Assembly: GCA_027858355.1 (NCBI GenBank)
Contig: JAQICW010000365.1
Location: 1 to 6,661 of the forward strand
DNA length: 6,661 nt
Source of the DNA: Desulfobacula sp.
GTDB taxonomy: Bacteria; Desulfobacterota; Desulfobacteria; Desulfobacterales; Desulfobacteraceae
Direction of reading: 5' to 3'
Shown here: positions 1-6,623 of the stretch, piece after piece
Numbering within the stretch: position 1 is the first letter of the stretch
Layout of the letters: every line of letters starts with the position of its first letter
The notes under the pieces: model-generated
The model's database searches: none
Seen by the model: the letters and a program-made list of their open reading frames with translations, nothing else
Told to the model about the DNA's origin: nothing
Made by a program: the position numbers and the translations under genes

Positions 1-308
1 ATGTAAAGCTTTTGGCTGCGGTGGGGTCTTTTCTAGGGGCGAAAAGTGTTTTGTTGGCTTTTTTGCTTATTGCATTGTTCGGCGGTATATATTCCATTAT
101 CATCATTTTATGTTTCAGAAAAATTTTCAAAGGTCTTTTCAAACGATTTTTCCATACGGCCCTGGCCTTGCTCTTAACAAAAAAATATATCCCGGAACCA
201 ATTATTGAACACAAAGACAAACCCCGGCTGTGCTATGGAATTGCCATAGCCCTGGGTACTTTTACATATATGGGTATGACGATATCCGGATATAAATTTT
301 TATTCTGA
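1..308 (+). CDS. tadV: Prepilin peptidase TadV/CpaA (A24 family), C-terminal part
   Basis: This inner-membrane aspartic peptidase would cleave the leader of the Flp pilin and of the TadE/F pseudopilins. Only about the last 101 residues are here, and the reading frame is open to the left edge. The first complete codons read VKLLAAVGSFLG, which is the stretch that follows the second catalytic Asp in the family's GxGDxK motif. Bases 1-2 (AT) would be the end of that Asp codon, so the catalytic residue sits right at the cut. Two hydrophobic segments follow (about codons 13-36 and 77-100 of the fragment), separated by a basic cytoplasmic loop. The near-terminal YGIAIALGT matches the (P)YGxAIALG signature of these enzymes. 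Stop TGA lies at 306-308, 17 bases before rcpC, so the two are probably co-transcribed. An internal TTG at 12 is not a real start, because homology continues upstream of it. The family call is secure; tadV rather than another A24 peptidase rests on the neighbours. Confidence 0.88.
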   Translation, partial: VKLLAAVGSFLGAKSVLLAFLLIALFGGIYSIIIILCFRKIFKGLFKRFFHTALALLLTKKYIPEPIIEHKDKPRLCYGIAIALGTFTYMGMTISGYKFLF

Positions 309-325
309 AAAAAAGGAGAACAATT

Positions 326-1217
326 ATGGGAAATCCAAAGGCCTTTATTCCCATCCTGCTATCTATTGTGATTGCATTGGGGGGCAGCTATTTTTTATAT
401 CAATGGGTAAAAGATAAAACAGCTCCGGGCCAGGTTGTCACAGTCAAGGAAACCAAAGCCTTTTCCGCGGTTGTTGCAAAGGCTGACATTCCATGGGGAA
501 CAAGACTTAATCCAGAAATGCTGACCACCAAGCCCTATCTGGAAGAAAGTCTGCCCAAAGAGCATTTTACCAGGCCGGAAGATTTAGAAAACAGGATTGT
601 TGTGTCTCACATCAGGGAAGGAGAGCCTGTCCTGGAATATCGCCTGGCCCCTACAACCCTTGAAACAGGAGGGGGTTTCAGCTGTTTTAAGCAGTGGAAC
701 CAGAGCAATTTCCGTAAAGGGCAATCGTGTGCTTGGAATTGCAGGTTTTATCAATCCAGGTAACCGTGTGGATGTTCTGGTGACGATAGAGGATCCCGCC
801 ACAGAGGAACCGGTTACAAAGATCGTTCTTGGGAATCTTCTGGTTCTTGCTTCCGGTACTCAAATCGTTGAAAACAGCAAGGGCGAGCCTGCTCCTGTTG
901 ATGTCTATACCCTTGAAGTCACTCCGGAAGAGGGAGAAAGGATTACTCTGGCCGGCAGCAAGGGGCAGCTCCAGTTTGCATTGCGCGGTGCCACTGACGC
1001 TGAAATTGTCCTGACCAGGGGTGTAACTGTGCCGGAATTACTTAAATCCATGATGGTTATCGTAGAAGAAGAAAAAATTATCCCAACCCCGCCTATTGCT
1101 GTAAAATCCAAACCCATTAAAAAAACAAGGTATACAAGGCCGGTAAAAAAGAGTAATAAAGCGACTGTGGAGATAATTAAAGGACTTACCCTTACCAAAA
1201 AAGAAATAACAATTTGA
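326..1217 (+). CDS. rcpC: Flp pilus assembly protein RcpC/CpaB, reading frame broken by an apparent 1-nt shift
   Basis: RcpC/CpaB is a periplasmic, inner-membrane-anchored subunit that works with the RcpA secretin. The ATG at 326 has an AAGGAG 7 bases upstream (313-318). The N-terminal half runs in one frame: a membrane anchor (residues about 5-27), then a SAF-like domain (about 45-110, including VAKADIPWGTRL and HIREGEPVLEYRLAP). After ETGG that frame becomes meaningless and stops at 761-763. The second half continues in the +1 frame from about base 675 to TGA at 1215-1217. It carries the family core SSGTRAISV...VLGIAGFINPGNRVDVLVTIEDP, then VYTLEVTPEEGERITLAGSKGQLQFALR. The switch point is the G5 run at 671-675. 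Dropping one G restores a continuous 296-residue protein of normal family length. As written, the product would be 145 residues without its C-terminal domain. The cause may be a sequencing error, a mutation, or frameshifting. Family identity is near certain; functional state is open. Confidence 0.9.
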
Positions 1218-1248
1218 AATCCTAATTTCAGTCAGGAGAGTATTATAA

Positions 1249-2658
1249 ATGTGTTCAATTAAAAAAATTTATAAGCTGGTATTTTTTGTGTTTCTTTTAT
1301 TTCTTTATTCTGGTGTTTATTCTTATGCCCAGGACATTCTTGTCCCCAAAACCATGGAGCCATACAGGTTAGAGCTTATTGCCGGTAAATCCATGGTGAT
1401 GAAACTGGGTGTTCCGGTTAAAGGCAAACTTCGGGTATCCGTGGGGGAACCCGGTATTGCAGATTTCCAGGTCCTTCCGCCAGATGAGATATATATTCAG
1501 GGTAAAAAATCAGGGATAACCAATATGATTATCTGGCAGGAGGATGAACTTGTAGCCATTTATGATATTGAAGTAAGCTATGATGTGTCAGTCCTGAAAC
1601 AGAAGATGAACCAGTTACTGCCCGATGAAAAGGATTTAATGATCGCCGCCACCAAGGACTCAATTACCCTTATGGGTAAAATATCGAATTCTTCCAATTT
1701 GAACCAGGCCCTTGTACTTGCTGAATCATTTGCACCTGAGGATAAGGTAAACAACCTGGTTCAGGTCGGGGGTACTCACCAGGTAATGCTTGAGGTAAAA
1801 ATGGCTGAGATGTCCCGGGCTGTGGGAAAAGATATGGGGCTTGATTCTTTGTGGGAAAATGCCGGTGAATTCGCCTTGTTTAATGTGAGCGGTTTAATAA
1901 CGCCGAATCTTATTACTCCTGCCGGTATCTCAGGCGCCACCCTATCTCCTGCTATTAATACACTTTTCCGCTTTGGCTCGGGAAGCAGTTCCTGGAGTGC
2001 TTTTATCAATGCACTGCAGGAGGATGGTTTTGCTAAGGTACTTGCAGAACCGAACCTGATTTCATTAAGCGGTCAAACAGCAAGCTTCCTTGCCGGCGGT
2101 GAGTTTCCCATACCAGTCCCGAGTCAGGATGGGATTTCAATTGTTTACAAGGATTATGGTGTCGGGCTTTCCTTTACTCCCACTGTGCTCAGTGAGGACA
2201 GGATCAGTATTAAGGTCAGCTCCAGGGTGTCTGAACTGGATTTTTCAACAGCAATACAATATTCAGGTTATGTTGTGCCGGGGTTAACAACGAGAAGGGC
2301 AGCCACAACCATTGAACTTGCAGATGGGCAGAGTTTTGCCATTGCAGGCCTTTTATCGGAAAATATCAGGGAAAATGTAAAAAAATTTCCATTTCTAGGG
2401 GATATCCCCATCCTTGGTACGCTTTTCAAGAGCACATCTTTCCAGAAAAATGAAACAGAACTTTTGATAATCGTCACCCCAAGATTTGTCAAACCTCTGG
2501 ATAAAAACAACCAGCCTCTGCCCACAGACTATTATGAGGAGCCCGACGATTCAGAAATCTATTTTAATTTAAAAAAACTTTCTAGTAAAAAAGAGGCTCA
2601 AGAAATGAATCAAAGTGAAATTGACGGGCAATTTGGACATTCCTTTGAAACAGACTGA
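1249..2658 (+). CDS. rcpA: Tad secretin RcpA/CpaC, outer-membrane pilus channel
   Basis: This secretin subunit oligomerises into the outer-membrane gate through which the Flp pilus exits. It has 469 residues, a usual length. Residues 1-27 form a signal peptide with a basic start, a long Phe/Leu-rich core and likely cleavage near SYA-QD. Residues about 38-110 look like the pilus-secretin N-terminal domain (LELIAGKSMVMKLGVPVKGKL onward, then IYIQGKKSGITNMIIW). Residues about 112-175 look BON-like (ITLMGKISNSSNLNQALVLA). The secretin core spans about 250-415 and shows VLAEPNLISLSGQTASFLAG, GGEFPIPV, IELADGQSFAIAGLLS, FPFLGDIPILGTLF and ETELLIIVTPRFV, all hallmarks of the family. A polar tail of about 50 residues follows. 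The ATG at 1249 has AGGAG at 1234-1238, 10 bases away, and lies 31 bases after rcpC, so the genes are probably co-transcribed. The frame is intact. I am very sure of the call. Confidence 0.96.
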   Translation: MCSIKKIYKLVFFVFLLFLYSGVYSYAQDILVPKTMEPYRLELIAGKSMVMKLGVPVKGKLRVSVGEPGIADFQVLPPDEIYIQGKKSGITNMIIWQEDELVAIYDIEVSYDVSVLKQKMNQLLPDEKDLMIAATKDSITLMGKISNSSNLNQALVLAESFAPEDKVNNLVQVGGTHQVMLEVKMAEMSRAVGKDMGLDSLWENAGEFALFNVSGLITPNLITPAGISGATLSPAINTLFRFGSGSSSWSAFINALQEDGFAKVLAEPNLISLSGQTASFLAGGEFPIPVPSQDGISIVYKDYGVGLSFTPTVLSEDRISIKVSSRVSELDFSTAIQYSGYVVPGLTTRRAATTIELADGQSFAIAGLLSENIRENVKKFPFLGDIPILGTLFKSTSFQKNETELLIIVTPRFVKPLDKNNQPLPTDYYEEPDDSEIYFNLKKLSSKKEAQEMNQSEIDGQFGHSFETD

Positions 2659-2674
2659 ATATAATGTAAAAGCC

Positions 2675-2692
2675 AAGGAGGAACAGGTTTTG
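2675..2692 (+). promoter_or_regulatory. Ribosome binding site that sets the TTG start of the small lipoprotein
   Basis: AAGGAGG at 2675-2681 is a near-perfect Shine-Dalgarno sequence, 8 bases before TTG 2690. It lies just downstream of the secretin stop at 2658. It fixes the start so that the signal peptide begins MKRN, which is the arrangement expected of an exported lipoprotein. Confidence 0.75.
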
Positions 2693-2974
2693 AAAAGAAA
2701 TGTAATGATATGGGCCATTGTTTTGATTATCCCGGCAATATATGGCTGTACCACAATCCATGACAGGCAGGCCAGGATGGAATTAAACAGGGGAAGATCA
2801 TATGAAACAGCCCGTTTCAATCAGATTTTAAATGCTGATACTGAGAGTAATAATGATCCTGTTGAAGGGCTTGACGGCAATGCTGCTGATATTACCATTG
2901 ACAAATATCAGAAAGGCTTTAAAAAAGAACAGTCTACAACCAATGTTTTTAACATATCTGTTGATGAAAAATAA
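2690..2974 (+). CDS. Small putative lipoprotein of the tad locus (TTG start)
   Basis: The predicted product has 94 residues and I cannot name its family with confidence. Starting at TTG 2690 gives MKRNVMIWAIVLIIPAIYGC: two basic residues, a hydrophobic core, then a Cys at position 20. This resembles a lipoprotein signal, although Tyr at -2 is not the usual lipobox residue. After the Cys the protein is polar, with ITIDKYQKGF near the end preceded by DPVEGLDGNAA. I have the impression that similar small lipoproteins with a GLDG-AA...Y..F stretch occur in other tad loci, but this is memory rather than a search. The start is chosen because AAGGAGG (2675-2681) sits 8 bases before the TTG. A longer reading from GTG 2615 would overlap the secretin end, lacks a good ribosome site and would bury the signal sequence. 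Its place straight after the secretin suggests, as inference, a pilotin-like or CpaD-like helper at the outer membrane. Confidence 0.75.
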   Translation: MKRNVMIWAIVLIIPAIYGCTTIHDRQARMELNRGRSYETARFNQILNADTESNNDPVEGLDGNAADITIDKYQKGFKKEQSTTNVFNISVDEK

Positions 2975-2989
2975 GAGTGAAAAATAAGA
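2965..2989 (+). repeat. 13-bp tandem duplication at the lipoprotein stop codon
   Basis: TGAAAAATAAGA occurs twice, at 2965-2976 and 2978-2989, a period of 13 bases. The first copy contains the stop codon of the lipoprotein gene (TAA 2972-2974); the second lies wholly in the gap before tadZ. It looks like a replication-slippage duplication. No function is evident. Confidence 0.7.
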
Positions 2990-3060
2990 TAATCTAGTGT
3001 TCCATGGCTACTCCCTATAACAAACCGATTAAAAGACTCGTGTAAAGAGAATGCGTTTTA

Positions 3061-4197
3061 ATGAAAAAAGCCCAAATTAAATTAGCCATTAAAAGCCCTG
3101 AATTAAAGGGGATATTTACCAAACTTGTAAAAACAGCTGATACATTTAAACTAGTATCCGATACCAGCCTGATACCTGATCTGCTCATATATGAAATTAG
3201 CCAGGATTATGGAAAAGACCTTATATATATTCGAGCGCTTTTGCAAAAAAAAGTTTCCAGGGAAATATTTATCGTTTCTGAAAAATCTGAGCCTGAAATG
3301 CTGATTCAGATTTTACGGCTCGGCATTAAAGAATTTTTCCCAGTTCCCCTGGAAAAAGATTCCATCCTTGATGCATTTGACCGTTTTATTGACCGTTATC
3401 AAAAATTACAAAAAACCAAATCAGAGCATCAGGGTCAGATATTAAGTGTCCTGGGCAGCAAGGGGGGTGTCGGAACCACTACCATAGCCGTCAATCTTGC
3501 CGCAAGCCTTGCAGAAAAACAGAAAAAACCATCCGTGGCATTGCTGGATATGAATATTATTTTTGGGGAAGTGCCCATGTTCCTTGATATTACTCCAAAA
3601 CATCATTGGGGAGATATTACAAAAAATATCGAGCGGCTTGATGATTTTTTTCTGGAAGATATTCTTACAAAACATGAATCAGGAATCAATATCCTGACAT
3701 CTCCACGGTCTTTTGGGGAATACCTTGCGCCTACTCCCGCAATCATTGAAGCGCTGCTGAATTTGATGAAAAATAAGTATGAATATATAATCATAGATCT
3801 TGGCCAGTCCATGAACGACTCGGCATTGAAGATTCTAAACCTGTCTGAAATTGTTCACATAGTAACCATCCAAAGCCTTCCCTGCCTTTCCAACACCAAC
3901 AGGATGATAAAATCCATTGTTGAATATGGTTATGTGGAAAAGGAAAATATCAATGTTGTTTTGAACCGGTTTATTAAAAAGGGCATGGTAACCCTTGACA
4001 GTGCTGAAGAGGGAATCGGTCAGAAAATGGCCTGGGTTATTCCCAATGACTATTCAACAACAATGTCAGCGATAAATTCAGGAAAACCTTTGTCTGGAAT
4101 TGCTGATAAATCAAAAATTGTTAAAAGTTTCCAGGAGTATGTCACACAATTTTTGCCTGGCAAGGGTCAAAAGAAAAATTCAAGCTGGTTTTTTTGA
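3061..4197 (+). CDS. tadZ: TadZ/CpaE, MinD/ParA-like pilus localisation ATPase
   Basis: TadZ/CpaE is a cytoplasmic protein that places the Tad machine in the cell, often at a pole. Residues 1-115 resemble an atypical receiver domain: alternating strands and helices, but LLIYEI (about 41-46) where a true receiver would carry its phosphoacceptor Asp, so phosphorylation is unlikely. Residues about 125-365 form the MinD/ParA-type ATPase domain. The deviant Walker A is KGGVGTTT (134-141). It keeps the early signature Lys134, but Thr139 replaces the usual P-loop Lys, as is common in this family. LLDMN (161-165) and the Walker B-like YIIIDLGQS (232-240) follow. The length of 378 residues is normal. 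The ATG at 3061 is the only reasonable start because an in-frame stop (3043-3045) lies close upstream. Its ribosome site is weak (AAAGAGA, about 3044-3050). The 86-base gap before it could hold a regulatory site, but I see no convincing promoter. Confidence 0.94.
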   Translation: MKKAQIKLAIKSPELKGIFTKLVKTADTFKLVSDTSLIPDLLIYEISQDYGKDLIYIRALLQKKVSREIFIVSEKSEPEMLIQILRLGIKEFFPVPLEKDSILDAFDRFIDRYQKLQKTKSEHQGQILSVLGSKGGVGTTTIAVNLAASLAEKQKKPSVALLDMNIIFGEVPMFLDITPKHHWGDITKNIERLDDFFLEDILTKHESGINILTSPRSFGEYLAPTPAIIEALLNLMKNKYEYIIIDLGQSMNDSALKILNLSEIVHIVTIQSLPCLSNTNRMIKSIVEYGYVEKENINVVLNRFIKKGMVTLDSAEEGIGQKMAWVIPNDYSTTMSAINSGKPLSGIADKSKIVKSFQEYVTQFLPGKGQKKNSSWFF

Positions 4198-4210
4198 CTG
4201 GAAGCAATAT

Positions 4211-4280
4211 TAATCTGGACAACTTAATCTGGACAAAATAATCTGGATAAATTAATCTGGACAAAATAATCTGGACAATA
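4211..4280 (+). repeat. Five-copy 14-bp tandem repeat in the tadA leader
   Basis: The unit TAATCTGGACAA plus two variable bases starts at 4211, 4225, 4239, 4253 and 4267, an exact 14-base period with no gaps. Copy 3 has one change (GGATAA). The variable dinucleotides are CT, AA, AT, AA and TA. The array fills most of the 94-base gap between the tadZ stop (4197) and the tadA start (4292) and ends right where the tadA Shine-Dalgarno begins. Because 14 is not a multiple of 3, the TAA that opens each unit closes all three forward frames within three copies, so it is not coding. A looser CTGGA occurs just before it (4198-4202) but out of phase. Function is unknown. Confidence 0.95.
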
Positions 4281-4294
4281 AGGAGTTATAATTG
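4280..4294 (+). promoter_or_regulatory. Ribosome binding site that sets the TTG start of tadA
   Basis: AAGGAG at 4280-4285 stands 6 bases before TTG 4292. No ATG or GTG with comparable support lies nearby in the frame, so TTG is the likely start. The last repeat unit abuts this site, which places the array in the 5' leader of tadA. Confidence 0.8.
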
Positions 4295-5623
4295 AGTATA
4301 AAAGCTGCAATTGATAAGCCCGGGTTTCAAAAATTCATACCCGACGAATACTTTGAATTCAAAGCAAGGATCCATGAGCGGCTTCTTGATATAGTAGATC
4401 TGTCCATTATTGACACAATGGATAAGGAATCTCTTGTCAAACAGATTAAACTGGTTACTGAAAAAATTTTAAGAGATGGCTCCGATGAAATGCCGTTGAA
4501 TTTTTCCGAGAGGGAAAAAATTATAACGGAAATCATTGATGAAGTTATCGGGCTTGGTCCCATTGAACCGTTATTGAAAGATTCTTCAGTATCAGACATC
4601 CTTATAAATTCCTACAAGCAAATCTATGTTGAAAGATTTGGAAAATTAGAAACTACTGATGCGCGGTTCAGGGATAATGATCATTTAATGAAAATTATCG
4701 ACAAAATAGTTTCCACAGTCGGCCGCCGCATTGATGAATCAAATCCAATGGTTGATGCAAGACTGGAGGATGGATCAAGGGTTAATATTGTCATTCCTCC
4801 CCTTGCCCTTGACGGTCCCATGGTTTCCATAAGAAGATTTGCAGTTGATCCCCTTGAGTTATCGGATTTGATCAAAAACAAAACCCTTGTGCCGGAATTC
4901 GAGAATATTTTACAGGGCATTGTTAAATCCAGATTGAATATCCTTATATCCGGGGGAACAGGCAGCGGAAAAACAACTTTACTGAATGTTTTATCCCGGT
5001 TCATACCTGAAAATGAAAGAATTGTTACCATTGAGGATGCAGCAGAACTTCAATTAAAACAAGAGCATATTGTCAGAATGGAGACAAGGCCGGCTAATAT
5101 TGAGGGAAAAGGAGAGATTCTCCAGAGGGACCTTGTTAAAAACAGTCTTCGAATGCGGCCCGATAGAATCATTGTCGGTGAAGTAAGGGGATCTGAATCT
5201 TTTGATATGCTCCAGGCCATGAATACCGGCCATGACGGTTCTTTGACCACCATTCATGCAAATACCCCACGGGATGCTCTTATGAGGCTGGAGACCATGG
5301 TTGCAATGGCAAATTTCGATATTCCCAGTGAGTTTGTCAGGCGATTTATCAGTTCTGCCATAGATATAGTTATCCAGGTTTCAAGGATGGTTGACGGCAA
5401 CCGAAAACTGATCAGCCTGCAGGAAATAACAGGTATGGAAGGAAATATGATTACCATGCAGGAAATATTTTCATTCAAACAGAGCAGAATCGACAATAAA
5501 GGTAATGTCAAAGGCAGTTTCGGGTTCAATGGAATCCGCCCTAAATTTTTAGATAAATTCAAGATAGCAGGGCTGGATAGTAAAAATAACACCTTTGATC
5601 CCTCTTTTCGTGTGGAAGTGTAA
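4292..5623 (+). CDS. tadA: TadA/CpaF, hexameric motor ATPase of the Flp pilus
   Basis: TadA is a secretion-type (VirB11/GspE superfamily) ATPase that sits under the inner-membrane platform TadB/TadC and powers Flp pilus extension, and probably retraction. The protein has 443 residues, normal for the family. An N-terminal helical domain (about 15-130) includes GLGPIEPLLKDSSVSDILIN (87-106), a CpaF hallmark. The catalytic core shows Walker A GGTGSGKTT (221-229), the acidic Asp box IVTIEDAAEL (244-253), Walker B-like RIIVGEVRG with Glu297 (292-300), and the His box TGHDGSLTTIHAN (312-324). Everything needed for activity is present. It starts with TTG behind a good ribosome site. The gap before it (94 bases with a 14-bp repeat array) is longer than most gaps in the operon, while tadB follows after only 18 bases. 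The product call is very secure. Confidence 0.97.
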   Translation: MSIKAAIDKPGFQKFIPDEYFEFKARIHERLLDIVDLSIIDTMDKESLVKQIKLVTEKILRDGSDEMPLNFSEREKIITEIIDEVIGLGPIEPLLKDSSVSDILINSYKQIYVERFGKLETTDARFRDNDHLMKIIDKIVSTVGRRIDESNPMVDARLEDGSRVNIVIPPLALDGPMVSIRRFAVDPLELSDLIKNKTLVPEFENILQGIVKSRLNILISGGTGSGKTTLLNVLSRFIPENERIVTIEDAAELQLKQEHIVRMETRPANIEGKGEILQRDLVKNSLRMRPDRIIVGEVRGSESFDMLQAMNTGHDGSLTTIHANTPRDALMRLETMVAMANFDIPSEFVRRFISSAIDIVIQVSRMVDGNRKLISLQEITGMEGNMITMQEIFSFKQSRIDNKGNVKGSFGFNGIRPKFLDKFKIAGLDSKNNTFDPSFRVEV

Positions 5624-5641
5624 TTTAAGAAGGACTAAAAA

Positions 5642-6604
5642 ATGGATTTTGTTATCATAAGTCTGATTATTTTTATCCTGGCATTAATTATTATTGAATT
5701 GTGCTTATATGCCTATAGACATTCAATGAGTATCAAAAAGGCAGGGATAAAAAAGCGGATAAAAAAATATACTTTTGTTGAAGATGATTTCGGGAGTATT
5801 TTAAAAAAAAGAGATTTAAGCGATATCCCGTTTTTAAACCGGCTATTGTCTTCCATCTCTTTCGTCCGCTCCCTTGATGACCTTGTGATGAAGGCCAATG
5901 TCAGTCAGTCCATCGGTTTTTACGTCCTTCTTGCTGCATTGTTGGGTGCCCTGGGCTTCCTGGGAGGGTCATTTTTTTTACACACTAATTTATATGCCAC
6001 CATAATTGCTATTGCGTTATTTATTTCTCCTTTTCTCTATCTGGTCAATAAAAAAAAGAAAAGAGTTGAAAAGTTTCAGGCCCAATTGCATGAGGCCCTT
6101 GATTTAATAGCAAGGGCTTTGAGAGCGGGCCATTCTTTTACCAGCAGCATGAAACTTGCTGCAGATGAGTTTAAGGATCCTCTGGGAACAGAGTTTGAGG
6201 AAACAATAGATCAAATTAATTTTGGAGTCAGCGTGCCTGCAGCATTGTCCCACCTTTCCGAAAGGATTGACTGCCAGGAGATTAAATATTTTGTTGTTGC
6301 GGTAATTATTCAAAGGCAGACAGGCGGCAACCTTGCTGAATTGATCGAGAGCCTTGCCCATATTGTCAGGGAAAGATTTAAATTCGAAGGCAAGGTAAGA
6401 ATACTGAGTGCTGAAGGCAGACTTTCAGGCGTTATCCTTGCTTTTATACCCTTTGCTATTGGAGGCTGGCTGCAGATTTCCAACCCTGATTTTATGAAGC
6501 CTCTTTTTGAGGATGAGATTGGCCGGATTATGCTTGGTATAGGTGGAATAATGATGGTCCTGGGCATGATTACAATTAAAAAAATGGTAGAAATTGAAGT
6601 TTAG
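5642..6604 (+). CDS. tadB: TadB, inner-membrane platform protein of the Flp pilus
   Basis: TadB pairs with TadC to form the inner-membrane platform (GspF/PilC-like) on which the TadA motor acts. The 320-residue length fits. An N-terminal membrane segment (about 4-23) is followed by a basic cytoplasmic stretch, a pair of membrane segments (about 90-112 and 117-135), a T2SSF domain (about 145-260) and two C-terminal segments (about 261-277 and 292-311). Family motifs in the T2SSF domain are LHEALDLIARALRAGHSF, QINFGVSVPAAL and IQRQTGGNLAELIESLAHIVRER, and the last is especially typical of TadB. The ATG at 5642 has an AAGGA (5630-5634) 7 bases upstream, and the gap after tadA is 18 bases, which fits co-transcription. 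It is distinguished from TadC by its position directly after tadA and by these motifs. Confidence 0.95.
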   Translation: MDFVIISLIIFILALIIIELCLYAYRHSMSIKKAGIKKRIKKYTFVEDDFGSILKKRDLSDIPFLNRLLSSISFVRSLDDLVMKANVSQSIGFYVLLAALLGALGFLGGSFFLHTNLYATIIAIALFISPFLYLVNKKKKRVEKFQAQLHEALDLIARALRAGHSFTSSMKLAADEFKDPLGTEFEETIDQINFGVSVPAALSHLSERIDCQEIKYFVVAVIIQRQTGGNLAELIESLAHIVRERFKFEGKVRILSAEGRLSGVILAFIPFAIGGWLQISNPDFMKPLFEDEIGRIMLGIGGIMMVLGMITIKKMVEIEV

Positions 6605-6623
6605 CAAATCAAGGTAAAATATT

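Noticed and set aside
597..1217. A separate downstream gene starting at 597
   Set aside because: The first 25 or so codons of that frame do not look like RcpC, while the same bases in the other frame do. It is the second half of a frame-shifted rcpC and not an independent gene.
2615..2689. GTG 2615 as the start of the lipoprotein, giving a 119-residue form
   Set aside because: It would overlap the secretin end, lacks a clear ribosome site and would put the hydrophobic signal after about 30 polar residues. TTG 2690 has a strong site and gives a proper signal peptide.
2991..3025. TATAAC at 3016-3021 as a promoter -10 box for tadZ
   Set aside because: No acceptable -35 element lies about 17 bases upstream (TCTAGT at 2993), and single TATAAC-like hexamers are common in AT-rich DNA.
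3061..3400. TadZ N-terminal domain as a working two-component receiver
   Set aside because: The expected phosphoacceptor Asp position reads LLIYEI with no Asp, so it is better described as an atypical receiver-like domain, as is usual in TadZ/CpaE.
4180..4200. T7 run at the end of tadZ as an intrinsic terminator
   Set aside because: No GC-rich hairpin precedes the T run, which encodes the final Phe-Phe of TadZ, and co-oriented tad genes follow.
4211..4280. The 14-bp array as a CRISPR array or replication iterons
   Set aside because: Units are 14 bases with two-base linkers, so there are no spacers of CRISPR length. No cas, rep or plasmid gene is nearby, and the array sits inside a pilus operon.
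4681..5592. Long antisense open frames opposite tadA, and similar ones opposite other genes
   Set aside because: They are shadows of strongly conserved coding genes, with no recognisable motifs and no evident ribosome sites.
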